Below, piece after piece: positions 39,934-49,324 of a stretch of 64,000 nt of DNA (position 1 is the stretch's first letter; each line of letters begins with the position of its first letter). Position numbers and translations under genes: made by a program. Under the pieces are notes generated by a model. It ran no database searches and was not told the DNA's origin. It saw only the letters and a list, made by a program, of their open reading frames with translations. The stretch covers positions 96,359 to 160,358 of the forward strand of contig NZ_FZOH01000001.1 in assembly GCF_900188205.1 (NCBI RefSeq). Direction: 5' to 3'. The stretch comes from Geodermatophilus saharensis (lineage in GTDB: Bacteria; Actinomycetota; Actinomycetes; Mycobacteriales; Geodermatophilaceae).

Positions 39934-42063
39934 ATGTCGACACCGGTGGGCGACGAGCGGGGGCGGGACGACCGGGCCGGGAGCCGCGGCCCCGACGCGT
40001 CCGGGCCGATCACGGTCGAGCAGCTCCTCGCGCGTTCCGGCAGCGCCACGGGCCGCCGCGCCGCCCGCCGCACCGGTGAGGTGCCGATCCCGCTCGAGCC
40101 CGGCCAGTCCCTGCCGCCGCACCGCGGGCCGCGACCACCGGTGCCCCCGCCCGCCGGCCAGCCGGCCCCGCAGCCCGGCCTCCGGCCCGCCGTGGACGAC
40201 ACCCCGGGCCCGCGCCGCGGCCTGCCGCCGGTCCCCGCCACCCCCGCCGGGGTCCAGCGGTCCCAGCCGGTGCCGCCGCTGCCCCCGGCCGGCGACGGCG
40301 TGCAGCGGTCCCAGCCGGTGCCGCCGCTGCCCCCGGCCGGCGACGGCGTGCAGCGGTCCCAGCCGGTGCCGCCGCTGCCCGGGGCGGTCCACCGCTCGGG
40401 TCCGGTGCCGCCCCTGCCCGGTGCCGTGCACCGCTCGGGTCCGGTGCCGCCCCTGCCCGGCGGCGTCCACCGCTCCGCGCCCGTCCCGCCGATCCCCGGG
40501 CTGGACGCCCCCGCGATCTCCGGGGCCGGCAGCACCCGCCGCGGCGCGGCGCCCCGGCCGCCGCGCAGCCCGTTCCGTCGCCGGCTGGTCCGCGCCGGCC
40601 TGGCGCTGGCCGCGGTGGTCGGCCTCGCCCTCGCCTACCACCTGGGCCTCTACGTCTACGTCGACCAGGGCATCGCCCGCGTCGCCGCCCTGACCCCCGA
40701 CGGGCCCGAGGTGATCGCCCCGCAGCTGCAGGAGGGGTCGACCACCTACCTCGTCGTCGGCACCGGCCTGCCCGGCACCGACGGCCCGGCGTCGGTGACC
40801 ACCCTGCTCGTGCACGCCTCGCCCGGCGGGGAGAGCGCCGTCCTCGTCAGCGTGCCGCCGACCGCCCTGGTCGACACCCCCGCCTGCCGGACCGGCGACG
40901 GCACCGTCCGCGAGCCGGTCACCGAGGCCTTCGCGACGGCGCTCCTCGACGGCGGACCGGCGTGCCTGGTCCGCGCCGTCCAGCAGGTGTCGGGCCTGCG
41001 CGTCGACCACTACCTCGCCGTCGACCTCGGCCGGCTGCCGGCCCTGGTCGACGCCGTCGGCGGGGTGAGCGTGTGCCTGCCCGCCGTCGGCCCGGCCGAC
41101 GCCGCCTCGGCCGCGCCGCTGCCGGCCGGCTCCTCGCGGCTGACCGGGGACACCGCGACCCGCTACCTGACCCCCGGCGACGCCGGATCCGACGTCACCG
41201 GCGCCGCCGCGGCCGAGCGCACCCAGCTGCTGCTGACGGCGACGCTGCGCGCGGCTGTGAGCGCCGGCACGCTGGCGAACACCGTCGAGCTGACCCGGTT
41301 CCTCACCCGCGCCGCCGACGCGCTCACCGTCGACGAGCAGACGACGCTGGGCGACCTGCGGACCCTGGCCACGGCGCTGGGCGGTCTCGACGCCGACGCC
41401 GTGCAGCGCGCCGGCCTGCCGGTGGCCCAGGTCGGCCACGTCCCCGCGGGCAGCGAGCAGGCCTACGTCGTGCTCGACGGCCCCGGCGTCCGCGCGCTGT
41501 TCGACAGCGTCATCGAGGACAGCCGGGTGCCCGAGGAGCTCGCCGCCCCGGCGGTCGCCGCCGCCACCGCCGCGGCCCCCGAGCCGACGCCGACGCCGGC
41601 GCCCGAGCCGCCGGCCGAGACCCCCGGCCCGCAGGGCCCCACAGTCGAGCCGGCCGCGGTGACCGTCGACGTGCTCAACGGCACCGCCACCCGCGGGCTC
41701 GCGTCGACGGTGGCCGACCAGCTGCGCCAGCAGGGCTTCACCGTCGGCCAGGTGGGCAACGAGACCGGCACGGTGAACCAGACCGTGGTCCGCCACGGCC
41801 CGGCGGCACTCGAGCGGGCGCGCACGGTGGCCGCCGCCGTCCCCGGCGCGGTGCTGCAGCAGAGCGACGCCGTCGGTGACGCCGTGCAGCTGGTCATCGG
41901 CCCGGGCTACGACCGCGTCGTCCCCGTCCAGGTGGTCGCCCCGGCGCCCGCCCCGGTCGCCGCTGCCGCCCCCGGCACCGAGGCCCCCGCCGGCGGGGCC
42001 GCGCCGACGACGGCGCCGCCGGCCGACCCGGCGACCACCACGGGCCCGGCCTCCTGCGGCTGA
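39934..42063 (+). CDS. Divergent LCP-family protein with LytR C-terminal domain
   Basis: A 709-residue protein: a long Pro-rich cytoplasmic N-terminus (about 1-215) with tandem repeats, one membrane segment (about 220-242), an LCP-like extracellular domain (about 260-465) and a LytR_C domain (about 575-655, VTVDVLNGTATRGLASTVADQL). LCP enzymes attach teichoic acid-like polymers to peptidoglycan. Here the usual SIPRD block reads VSVPPTALV, and the TRYLTPGD block lacks the usual arginine pair, so activity is doubtful. The ATG at 39934 has no clear ribosome site. The stop is followed by a half-copy of the structured repeat. Confidence 0.78.
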   Translation: MSTPVGDERGRDDRAGSRGPDASGPITVEQLLARSGSATGRRAARRTGEVPIPLEPGQSLPPHRGPRPPVPPPAGQPAPQPGLRPAVDDTPGPRRGLPPVPATPAGVQRSQPVPPLPPAGDGVQRSQPVPPLPPAGDGVQRSQPVPPLPGAVHRSGPVPPLPGAVHRSGPVPPLPGGVHRSAPVPPIPGLDAPAISGAGSTRRGAAPRPPRSPFRRRLVRAGLALAAVVGLALAYHLGLYVYVDQGIARVAALTPDGPEVIAPQLQEGSTTYLVVGTGLPGTDGPASVTTLLVHASPGGESAVLVSVPPTALVDTPACRTGDGTVREPVTEAFATALLDGGPACLVRAVQQVSGLRVDHYLAVDLGRLPALVDAVGGVSVCLPAVGPADAASAAPLPAGSSRLTGDTATRYLTPGDAGSDVTGAAAAERTQLLLTATLRAAVSAGTLANTVELTRFLTRAADALTVDEQTTLGDLRTLATALGGLDADAVQRAGLPVAQVGHVPAGSEQAYVVLDGPGVRALFDSVIEDSRVPEELAAPAVAAATAAAPEPTPTPAPEPPAETPGPQGPTVEPAAVTVDVLNGTATRGLASTVADQLRQQGFTVGQVGNETGTVNQTVVRHGPAALERARTVAAAVPGAVLQQSDAVGDAVQLVIGPGYDRVVPVQVVAPAPAPVAAAAPGTEAPAGGAAPTTAPPADPATTTGPASCG
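40255..40490 (+). repeat. 48-bp then 39-bp tandem repeats encoding Pro-rich segments
   Basis: Exact 48-bp units begin at 40255, 40303 and 40351 (third copy partial), encoding QRSQPVPPLPPAGDGV. They pass into about three 39-bp units encoding HRSGPVPPLPGAV-like segments. The change of period and exactness of the copies point to recent slippage or recombination. Confidence 0.85.
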
Positions 42064-42255
42064 CGGAGGACCCCGCCGCCCCACCGCGGTACGTGCACAG
42101 CGCGCGGCGCCAGGGGGATGCCGGGCGCACCACGGGCACGGACGACGAGGGCCGCCGCGGACGATCCGCGGCGGCCCGGGCGGGAGATGGAACGGCCCCT
42201 CTCGCAGGGTCCCGGCGCGAGCGTGCGAGCGCCGGGGGGCGAGGGGGTCCTCCCT
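42060..42255. repeat. Half copy and inverted full copy (copy C) of the structured intergenic element
   Basis: Immediately at the LCP stop, TGACGGAGGACCCC matches the left end of the copy at 51789, but no right half follows. From the opposite side, a full copy reads on the minus strand from the pstB stop (42258) to 42185. It has the stem CCCCCTCG/CGAGAGGGG, an inner GGCGC/GCGCC stem and the flank GGCCGTTCC. The two units face each other between convergent genes. Confidence 0.6.
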
Positions 42256-43035
42256 CTAGCCGAAGCGGCCGGAGATGTAGTCCTCGGTCGCCTTCTGGTC
42301 GGGGTTGCTGAAGATCTTCTCGGTCGGGTTGAACTCGATGAGCCGGCCCGGCTGGCCCACGCCGTTGAGGTTGAAGAAGCCGGTGGACTCGCTCACCCGC
42401 GCCGCCTGCTGCATGTTGTGCGTGACGATCACGATCGTGTAGCGGTCCTTGAGCTCGGCCATGAGGTCCTCGATGGCCAGCGTGGAGATCGGGTCCAGCG
42501 CGGAGCAGGGCTCGTCCATGAGCAGCACGTCGGGCTCGACGGCGATCGCACGGGCGATGCACAGCCGCTGCTGCTGGCCACCGGACAGGCTCGAGCCGGG
42601 CCGGTCGAGACGGTCCTTGACCTCGTTCCAGAGGTTGGCGCCGCGCAGCGAGCGCTCGACGAGCTCGTCGCTCTCGGCCTTCTTCATCTTCCGGTTGTTG
42701 AGCCGGTTGCCCGCGACGACGTTGTCGTAGATCGACATCGTCGGGAACGGGTTGGGCCGCTGGAAGACCATGCCGATCTGGCGGCGCACGTCGACCGGGT
42801 CGGCGTCGGGGCTGTAGAGGTCCTGGCCGTCCATGACGACCTTGCCCTCGACGCGGGCGCCGGGGATGACCTCGTGCATCCGGTTGAGCGAGCGCAGGAA
42901 GGTGGACTTGCCGCAGCCCGAGGGCCCGATCAGCGCGGTGATGCTGCGCGGCTCGATCGAGACGTTGACACCCTCCACGGCGAGGAAGTTGCCGTAGTAG
43001 ATGTTGAGGTCGGAGACCTCGATGCGCTTGGCCAC
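42256..43035 (-). CDS. pstB: Phosphate ABC transporter ATP-binding protein
   Basis: The ATPase of the high-affinity phosphate importer. It is 259 residues with Walker [11 protein letters not shown]-loop [18 protein letters not shown] (a PstB hallmark), signature LSGGQQQRL, Walker [13 protein letters not shown] and H-loop VTHNM. The GTG at 43035 has GGAGGA upstream. It ends the pstSCAB run; an element with a covarying stem begins at its stop codon. In M. tuberculosis the homologue phoT also neighbours mshD-glnR. Confidence 0.96.
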   Translation of the reverse strand: MAKRIEVSDLNIYYGNFLAVEGVNVSIEPRSITALIGPSGCGKSTFLRSLNRMHEVIPGARVEGKVVMDGQDLYSPDADPVDVRRQIGMVFQRPNPFPTMSIYDNVVAGNRLNNRKMKKAESDELVERSLRGANLWNEVKDRLDRPGSSLSGGQQQRLCIARAIAVEPDVLLMDEPCSALDPISTLAIEDLMAELKDRYTIVIVTHNMQQAARVSESTGFFNLNGVGQPGRLIEFNPTEKIFSNPDQKATEDYISGRFG

Positions 43036-43061
43036 GTGTTGATCCTCCGGGATCGGTCCGG

Positions 43062-44141
43062 TCAGCGACCGGTCTTGGGGGCGAAGAAGCGGCTGATCAG
43101 GCGGGCCACGACGTTGAGGGCCATGACCAGGATGATGAGGAGGAGAGCCGCCGTCCAGGCTCGGTCCAGGAAGGCCTGGGTGGCCGTCCCGGGCTGGGTC
43201 AGCTGGTAGTAGGCGAACACCGGCAGCGTCGCCATGCGTCCGTCGAACGGGTTGAGGTTGGTCCCCGTGATCAGGCCCACCGTCACCAGCAGCGGCGCGG
43301 TCTCGCCCACGACGCGGGCGACGGCCAGCGTGATGCCGGTGCCCAGCCCCGCGACGGCGGTCGGGAGGACCACCTTCACGACCGTCCGCCACTTGGGTAC
43401 GCCGAGGGCGTAGCTGGCCTCCCGAAGCTCGTTGGGGACGAGCTTGAGGACCTCCTCGCACGAGCGGACGACGACCGGGATCATCAGCACCGACAGCGCG
43501 ACCGCGCCCATGACGCCCAGCCGGACGTCGTTGCCGAAGACCAGCGTGAACAGGGCGAAGGCGAACAGGCCGGCGACGATCGACGGGATGCCGGTCATGA
43601 CGTCGACGAAGAACGTGATGGCCCTCTTCAGCCGGCCCCGGCCGTACTCGACGAGGTAGATGGCCGTCAGCAGCCCGATCGGCACCGAGATGACGGCGGT
43701 CAGCGCGGTGATGATCAGCGTGCCGAAGATGGCGTGGTAGGCGCCACCGCCCTCGCCGACCACCCGGTACATCGAGTTGCTGAAGAAGGTGGCGTCGAAC
43801 CGCGCCAGCCCCTTCTCCAGGACGGTGTAGACCAGCGACACCAGCGGGATCATCGCGATGGCGAACGCCGTGGTGACGAGGGCGGTGACCAGCCGGTCGG
43901 TGGCCTTGCGGCCGCCCTCGACCGCCCGGGACCCGGCGTAGACGGCCAGCGTGCCGAGGACCGCGCCGTAGACGACGGTCAGGGCGGTGCTGAAGCCGGT
44001 GAGGGCCGACAGGGCGGCGCCGAGCGCGATCCCGGCGGCGTAGAGGCCCAGGGGCGCGTAGCGGGGGAGCCGGCGCCGCGCGCGGATGGGCGCCCCGGGC
44101 TCGCCGGCGACCAGGACGGGGGACTGGGTCTCGGTGCTCAT
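43062..44141 (-). CDS. pstA: Phosphate ABC transporter permease
   Basis: A 359-residue membrane permease. About eight hydrophobic segments are visible: two extra N-terminal ones precede the core six. The EAA-like cytoplasmic loop is [24 protein letters not shown], and [11 protein letters not shown] is the PstA C-terminal motif. The ATG at 44141 overlaps the pstC stop by one base (TGATG). PstA pairs with PstC to form the phosphate channel. Confidence 0.95.
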   Translation of the reverse strand: MSTETQSPVLVAGEPGAPIRARRRLPRYAPLGLYAAGIALGAALSALTGFSTALTVVYGAVLGTLAVYAGSRAVEGGRKATDRLVTALVTTAFAIAMIPLVSLVYTVLEKGLARFDATFFSNSMYRVVGEGGGAYHAIFGTLIITALTAVISVPIGLLTAIYLVEYGRGRLKRAITFFVDVMTGIPSIVAGLFAFALFTLVFGNDVRLGVMGAVALSVLMIPVVVRSCEEVLKLVPNELREASYALGVPKWRTVVKVVLPTAVAGLGTGITLAVARVVGETAPLLVTVGLITGTNLNPFDGRMATLPVFAYYQLTQPGTATQAFLDRAWTAALLLIILVMALNVVARLISRFFAPKTGR

Positions 44142-45094
44142 CAGTTGGCTCCGGAGAAGTCGGCGCGCCGGTTGACGATCCAGCGGGCGAGCATGTTGAC
44201 CGCGAGCGTGATCACGAACAGCACCAGGCCGCTGGCGACGAGGGTGTTGACGTCGATGCCGGTCGCCTCGGGGAAGCGCAGGGCGATGTTCGACGCGATC
44301 GTCGAGGGGTTCGAGCTGCCGATCAGGTTCAGCGTGGCGCCGGCGCCGCCGGACAGCACGATGGCGACCGCCATGGTCTCCCCGAGGGCGCGGCCCAGGC
44401 CGAGCATCGCGCCGGCGATGACACCCGACCGGCCGTAGGGCAGCACGGCCATCTTGATCATCTCCCAGCGGGTCGCGCCGAGGGCGAGGGCGGCCTCGCG
44501 GTGCAGCGCCGGGGCCTGGCTGAACACCTCGCGGGCGATCGCCGAGATGATCGGCAGGATCATGACGGCCAGCACCAGGCCCACCGTGAGCATCGTGCGC
44601 CCGCTGGCGGAGGCCGGGCCGGCGAAGAACGGCAGCCAGCCGAGGTCGTCGGCGGCCCACCGGTGGAAGGGGACGAGGGCGGGCGCGAGGACCGCCAGCC
44701 CCCAGAAGCCGTAGACGACGCTGGGGATCGCCGCGAGCAGGTCGATGACGTAGCCCATGGTGGCGGCGATCCGCCGCGGCGCGTAGTAGGTGATGTAGAG
44801 CGCGATGCCCACCGCCAGCGGTGTGGCCACCAGCAGCGCGAGGACGGCGCCGAGCAGGGTCCCGACGATCAGCGGGGCGACGTAGCCGGTCAGGCCCTCC
44901 CCGCCGGGGATCTCCTCCGCCGGAGCCGTGAGCGCCGGGATCGCCTCGCTGACCAGGAAGGCGGCCACGCCGGCGAGCACGAGCAGGATGAAGATGCCCG
45001 AGCCCTTGGCGCTGCCGGCGAAGACGCGGTCGCCCAGTCGGCGGACGGCGCGCTGCTGCGGCGGGGACGGGGTGGGGGCCTTCGTGGCGGTCAC
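44141..45094 (-). CDS. pstC: Phosphate ABC transporter permease
   Basis: A 317-residue permease with about six membrane segments. PstC landmarks are [33 protein letters not shown] (the EAA loop) and [12 protein letters not shown]. The GTG at 45094 has GGAG upstream. It follows pstS after a 101-bp gap that holds a strong hairpin, so the permease genes may be expressed at a lower level than pstS from the same promoter. Confidence 0.95.
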   Translation of the reverse strand: MTATKAPTPSPPQQRAVRRLGDRVFAGSAKGSGIFILLVLAGVAAFLVSEAIPALTAPAEEIPGGEGLTGYVAPLIVGTLLGAVLALLVATPLAVGIALYITYYAPRRIAATMGYVIDLLAAIPSVVYGFWGLAVLAPALVPFHRWAADDLGWLPFFAGPASASGRTMLTVGLVLAVMILPIISAIAREVFSQAPALHREAALALGATRWEMIKMAVLPYGRSGVIAGAMLGLGRALGETMAVAIVLSGGAGATLNLIGSSNPSTIASNIALRFPEATGIDVNTLVASGLVLFVITLAVNMLARWIVNRRADFSGAN

Positions 45095-45144
45095 CGTTGC
45101 TCCGGGGTCGATCGGGAGTGCGGGGAGCCCGTCTCCGGGCGGGG

Positions 45145-45181
45145 CGGTGGCCCGGGGCGTCACCGACGCCCCGGGCCACCG
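45145..45181 (-). terminator. Intercistronic hairpin between pstS and pstC
   Basis: A 17-bp perfect GC stem (45145-45161 with 45165-45181) with a 3-nt loop lies 15 nt after the pstS stop. No T-run follows. It could cause partial termination or protect the pstS mRNA 3' end, either of which would raise the binding protein over the permeases. Confidence 0.65.
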
Positions 45182-45195
45182 GGGGAGTGCTCCGG

Positions 45196-46317
45196 TCAGC
45201 CGGCGTTGATCGCGTCGACCGCGGTCTGCGCCTGCTCCCGCAGTGTGTCGGAGATCGGGGCGTTGCCGGCGTTCTCGGCCGCGGTCTGCTGGCCGTCCTC
45301 GCTGATCACGTAGGACATGAAGGCCTGCACGTTGTCGGCGGTCGACTGGTCGTCGTACCGGAGGCACCCGATGTGGTAGCTGACCAGGACGATCGGGTAC
45401 TCGCCGGACCCCTCGGTCTGCCGGTTGACCTCGATGGCGAAGTCGTACTCGCCGCGGCCCTCGACGGCCGGGGAGTTCTCGACCACGGCGGCGGCGGCCT
45501 CGGCCGACGGGGCGACGAACTCGTCGCCGACGCCGACGTTGACCACGCCGAGGTCGCCGGCGCGGCTGGCGTCGGCGTAGGTGACCGCGCCGGCGGTGCT
45601 GGTCACGACCTCGACGACGCCGGAGGTGCCGTTCGCGGCCTCGCCACCGGGCAGCGGCCACACGCCGTCGGGCTCGGAGGTCCAGACGTCACCGGCGGTC
45701 TGGAACAGGTAGTCGGTGAAGTTGTCGGTGGTGCCCGAGTCGTCACCGCGGTGCACCGGGGTGATCGGCGTGTCCGGCAGCTGCGCGTCGGGGTTCTCCT
45801 GCGCGATGGCCGGGTCGTTCCAGGTGGTGATCTGGCCGGCGAAGATGCGCGCGATGGTGGCCGGCGACAGGTCCAGCTCCTCGACGCCCTCGAGGTTGAA
45901 GACCACCGCGATCGGCGAGATGTAGTTGGGCAGCTCGAAGACCTCACCGCCGCCGCAGCGCTCCTGCGCGGCGGCGAGCTCCTCCTCGTCGAGGGCGGCG
46001 TCGGAGCCGGCGAAGTCGGTGGACCCGGCGATGAACTGCTCGCGGCCACCCCCGGAGCCGACCGGGTCGTAGCTGAACTGCACCTCGGGGTGCTCGCCCT
46101 CGAAGCCGGCCTGCCAGGCCTCCATGGCCGCCTGCTGGCTGCTGGCGCCGGCGCCGACGAGGTCACCGCTGAGCTCGGCGGCGCTGGAGTCGCTGCCGCC
46201 GCCGCTGCCACCCGACGCACTCTCGGACTCGTTCGCCGCGCCGCACGCGGCGAGCGCGAGGGTGCCGGCCAGCGTCGTCGAGAGGACGGCGGCGCGCGAC
46301 CTGGTGCTGAGCTTCAA
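45196..46317 (-). CDS. pstS: Phosphate-binding lipoprotein of the Pst system
   Basis: A 373-residue lipoprotein: signal peptide with lipobox LAAC near residue 24, a low-complexity linker, then the PstS fold. Phosphate-binding blocks are GAGASSQQAAMEAW, GSTDFAGSDA, FNLEGVEELDLSP and RGDDSGTTDNFT. It delivers phosphate to PstCA. The start appears to be TTG at 46317, with an AAAGG site upstream; no ATG or GTG is available nearby in frame. A PHO box lies about 100 nt upstream, implying PhoP control under phosphate limitation. Confidence 0.94.
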   Translation of the reverse strand: MKLSTRSRAAVLSTTLAGTLALAACGAANESESASGGSGGGSDSSAAELSGDLVGAGASSQQAAMEAWQAGFEGEHPEVQFSYDPVGSGGGREQFIAGSTDFAGSDAALDEEELAAAQERCGGGEVFELPNYISPIAVVFNLEGVEELDLSPATIARIFAGQITTWNDPAIAQENPDAQLPDTPITPVHRGDDSGTTDNFTDYLFQTAGDVWTSEPDGVWPLPGGEAANGTSGVVEVVTSTAGAVTYADASRAGDLGVVNVGVGDEFVAPSAEAAAAVVENSPAVEGRGEYDFAIEVNRQTEGSGEYPIVLVSYHIGCLRYDDQSTADNVQAFMSYVISEDGQQTAAENAGNAPISDTLREQAQTAVDAINAG

Positions 46318-46419
46318 CTCGGTGCCTTTCGCAAGAGGGGACCGGACCGGTCGCCGGGCACGAGAGGACCCGACGGGCAGCGACGGTAGGCAGCCGAGGT
46401 GGCCGGTCCCGGGTCGATC

Positions 46420-46437
46420 GGTGAACGGCCGGTGAAC
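46420..46437 (-). promoter_or_regulatory. PHO box upstream of pstS
   Basis: On the pstS coding strand, two GTTCACC repeats lie at 46437-46431 and 46426-46420, exactly 11 nt apart. This is the PhoP-binding direct repeat of streptomycetes and relatives. A third GTTCACC lies at 46492-46486. The box is about 100 nt upstream of the pstS start. Confidence 0.8.
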
Positions 46438-46562
46438 GCCCCCCGAGCCTTTCCCGACGGGGTGGGGACGACGTCCCGTCCGGGAGGTGAACGCGTGCGT
46501 TTCGGGTGGCGCCGGGCACACCCGGTACGGCAGAAAGGGCCGGTTGCCCACCGGCCCGCGGC

Positions 46563-47501
46563 TCAGGGGACGCGCCGCCAGGAGACGTCGACGGCGTGCC
46601 GCGTGAAGCCGCTGCGCTCGTAGAGCGCGACCGCGGGGACGTTGTCCTCCTCCACGTACAGCAGCACCTGCTCCAGCCCGAGGCCGCGCAGGTGGGCCAG
46701 CCCGAGGTCGGTCAGGGCGCGGCCGAGGCCCAGGCCCTGCGCGTCCGGGTCGATGCCGAGCACGTAGACCTCACCGACCGGGTCGGGGCCGGCGTCGCCG
46801 GGCGGGTGCACCTTCGTCCAGTGCGAGCCGAGCAGCGTGCCGCCCGCGTCGGGGTCGCCCCGCCAGGCCAGGAGGAAGCCCGCCGGGTCGAACCAGGGCT
46901 CGGCCTGGCGCAGCCGCAGGTCCTCCGCCGTCCAGGAGCCCTGCTCGGGGTGGGTGGCGAAGGCCCGGGCGTTGACCCGCAGCCACGCCGGCTCGTCGCG
47001 GCCGGGGCGGAAGGCGGCGACGGCGACGCCGTCGGGCAGCGCCGGGCGCGGGTCGCGGTCGGCGTCGGTGAGCGGTCGGCGCATCTGCAGCAGCACCCGC
47101 GCCCGCGTGTAGCCGCGTGCGGTGGCCAGCGCGGTGGCGGCGGGGAGGTCACCGTGCGCCCAGACCCGCAGCGGCCGGTCCCCGGCGAGCTCCTCGAGCC
47201 GGGACAGCAGCGCCCGCCCGGTGCCCTGGCGGCGGGCCACGGGGGCGACGACGACCTCGCCCTCGGCGTCGCTCCCCGGCTCCCCCAGCTCGAGGCGGGC
47301 GTAGCCGACGGGGACGCCGTCGGCGCCGGTGGCCAGCACGTCGCGGCCCCCGGCCGGGCCGCCGTGCTGCAGCCGCAGCTCGGCCTCCTCCGACAGCGGG
47401 CGGACGCCGTCGTCGGCGGCGGCGGCGCGCAGCAGCGCGAGCACCGCCGCGGTCTCGGCGGGTGCGAGCCGCTCGGTGTCGCGGACGGCGGCGGTGCTCA
47501 G
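46563..47501 (-). CDS. mshD: Mycothiol synthase
   Basis: Acetylates Cys-GlcN-Ins with acetyl-CoA in the last step of mycothiol synthesis. The 312 residues hold two GNAT domains; the C-terminal, active one has [18 protein letters not shown] and [20 protein letters not shown]. The N-terminal one has [15 protein letters not shown]. No ATG, GTG or TTG is available near the expected N-terminus. A CTG at 47501 overlaps the glnR stop as CTGA and gives the right length, so a CTG start is proposed. The neighbourhood glnR-mshD-pstB matches M. tuberculosis. Confidence 0.92.
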   Translation of the reverse strand: MSTAAVRDTERLAPAETAAVLALLRAAAADDGVRPLSEEAELRLQHGGPAGGRDVLATGADGVPVGYARLELGEPGSDAEGEVVVAPVARRQGTGRALLSRLEELAGDRPLRVWAHGDLPAATALATARGYTRARVLLQMRRPLTDADRDPRPALPDGVAVAAFRPGRDEPAWLRVNARAFATHPEQGSWTAEDLRLRQAEPWFDPAGFLLAWRGDPDAGGTLLGSHWTKVHPPGDAGPDPVGEVYVLGIDPDAQGLGLGRALTDLGLAHLRGLGLEQVLLYVEEDNVPAVALYERSGFTRHAVDVSWRRVP

Positions 47502-48277
47502 CGCAGCGGGGCGGTGCGGCGGGAGCCCTCGGCGAGGGGCTCGGCGAGGGGCTCGGCGGCCTCGGCCGAGGCGCGCGCCGCGGCGGCGGTGGCGTCGGCG
47601 ACCTGCTGGTCGAGCTTGTAGCCCACGTTGCGGACGGTGCCGATCAGCGCCTCGTGCTCGGTGCCGAGCTTGGCGCGCAGCCGCCGGACGTGGACGTCGA
47701 CGGTGCGGGTGCCGCCGAAGTAGTCGTAGCCCCAGATCTCCTGCAGCAGCTGGGCGCGGGAGAACACCCGGCCCGGGTGCTGGGCGAGGTACTTGAGGAG
47801 CTCGAACTCCTTGTACGTCAGGTCCAGCGGCCGGCCGCGCAGCCGCGCGGAGTAGCTGTGCTCGTCGATGACCAGCTCGCCGGCCTGGGTGACGCCGCCG
47901 TCGGGGCCGTCGACCGGGGTGGCCGCGGCCAGCCGGCGGGCGGTCGCCCACCGGAGCCGGGCGTCGACCTCCGCCGGGCCGGCGGTGTCGAGCAGGACGT
48001 CGTCGACGCCCCAGTCCGCCGACAGCGCGACCAGCCCGCCCTCGGAGAGGACGGCGACCAGCGCGGAGGCCACGCCGGTGGAGGACAGCAGGCCGCACAG
48101 CGCGCGGGCGCGGACCAGGTCGTGGCGGGCGTCGACGAGCACGACGTCACCGGAGTCGCCGTCGAGCAGGCTGGACAGCTCCGGCGCCACCACGCGCACC
48201 TGGTGGCCGAGCAGCCCCAGGGCGGGCAGCACCTCGGTGGTCGCCTGGCGCGCCGCCGTCATGAGCACGAGTCGCAT
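47498..48277 (-). CDS. glnR: Orphan OmpR-type nitrogen regulator GlnR
   Basis: A 259-residue orphan response regulator that controls nitrogen metabolism in actinobacteria. The receiver is atypical: Asp49 ([10 protein letters not shown]) is kept, but the usual acidic pair and switch residues are not. The DNA-binding domain is highly conserved, with [20 protein letters not shown], a recognition helix in [13 protein letters not shown] and GTVRNVGYK. The ATG at 48277 has GAGGAG upstream. A 40-residue Ala/Pro-rich tail extends past the domain into the mshD overlap. No partner kinase is nearby, as expected. Confidence 0.93.
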   Translation of the reverse strand: MRLVLMTAARQATTEVLPALGLLGHQVRVVAPELSSLLDGDSGDVVLVDARHDLVRARALCGLLSSTGVASALVAVLSEGGLVALSADWGVDDVLLDTAGPAEVDARLRWATARRLAAATPVDGPDGGVTQAGELVIDEHSYSARLRGRPLDLTYKEFELLKYLAQHPGRVFSRAQLLQEIWGYDYFGGTRTVDVHVRRLRAKLGTEHEALIGTVRNVGYKLDQQVADATAAAARASAEAAEPLAEPLAEGSRRTAPLR

Positions 48278-48503
48278 GTCGTCTCCTCGGGGAGGGTGTC
48301 GACGGCGCTGTCGGACCGAGTGCGCAGGATAACCGACGCGCGCGGGCCGGACCCCGAGGTCACCCGAGCGCGTCGACATGCCCCGGGGGACGGACACGCC
48401 GCGCCGCCCGGCTCGTGCGGCGCGGCGGGCGGCGGGCGTCTGCGACGATCGGGGCCGAGCGGGGGCCGGTGCGCGGACCCGCCGGGGGCGGGCAGGAGGC
48501 GAC

Positions 48504-49319
48504 GTGACCACCGCGCTGGACAGCGGCCCCGCCACGCGCGGGCAGCACGTCGCCGCGGCCGTCGTCGTGGCGGCCGCCGCCGCGGCCGTCGTCCTGGCGC
48601 CTCGGGTGGCCGGGGACGACGGCCGGCTCGGCGCGGTGCTGCTGCTGCAGGTGGCGCTGGCCGCCGGGTGGGCGCGGGCGATGGCCCCGCCCGGGGCGCC
48701 CGGGGCCGTGGTGCTGGCCGTGGCGGCCGCCGTCGCCGCGGACCTGCTGGTCGTCGGCGTCGAGGACCCCGGTCCGGGGGTGCTGCTGGTGGTGGCGGGG
48801 CCGGCGCTGGTGGTCGCCGTCGTGCACCAGATGCTGCGCCGCCCGCCGCGCACCGACGTCGTCGGCTCGCTCGGCGCGGTGGCGCTGCTCGTCGCGTCGG
48901 CCTGCGCGCTGGCGCTGCTCCTGCTGCCCGGCGTGCCCGGGGAGGCGGACTCGTGGGCCGGCTCGCCGCTGGTCGTCGTCGCGGCCGGCCTCGCCGCCGG
49001 CCTGCTGGTCGACGCCGTGCTGCCGCGCCCCGCCATCGCCGAGGAGGCCTCCCGCGGTGTGCCGGGGCTGCTCGCCGCGGTGGGCGCCGCGGTCGCGGTG
49101 GCCCTGCTGGCCGGCGACGCCGGCACGCTCGTCGACGCCCTCTCCGGGATCACCACCGGCGTGGTGCTCGGCCTGGTCGCCGCGCTGGCCGGGACGGCGG
49201 CCTCCTTCCTGCTCGCCGACGCCGGCCGCCGGGTGCCCGCGGTCGCGGGGGCGGCGGTCGAGGGGTTGCTGCCGCTGGCCGTCTGCGCGCCGGCGCTGCT
49301 GGCGCTGGCCGTCGTCTGA
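48504..49319 (+). CDS. Polytopic membrane protein of unknown function
   Basis: A 271-residue, alanine/valine/leucine-rich membrane protein with about eight or nine hydrophobic segments and no recognised motif. The GTG at 48504 has AGGAGG upstream. It sits between divergent glnR and the lmeA-type gene, whose start is only five bases past its stop, so it likely begins an operon running through lmeA and thioredoxin. A permease-like or scaffold function cannot be told apart. Confidence 0.72.
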   Translation: MTTALDSGPATRGQHVAAAVVVAAAAAAVVLAPRVAGDDGRLGAVLLLQVALAAGWARAMAPPGAPGAVVLAVAAAVAADLLVVGVEDPGPGVLLVVAGPALVVAVVHQMLRRPPRTDVVGSLGAVALLVASACALALLLLPGVPGEADSWAGSPLVVVAAGLAAGLLVDAVLPRPAIAEEASRGVPGLLAAVGAAVAVALLAGDAGTLVDALSGITTGVVLGLVAALAGTAASFLLADAGRRVPAVAGAAVEGLLPLAVCAPALLALAVV

Positions 49320-49324
49320 TCCAC

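Noticed and set aside
40255-40490. Tandem repeats as a possible origin or attachment site
   Set aside because: They keep the reading frame of the LCP gene and encode Pro-rich segments; no DnaA boxes or integrase are near.
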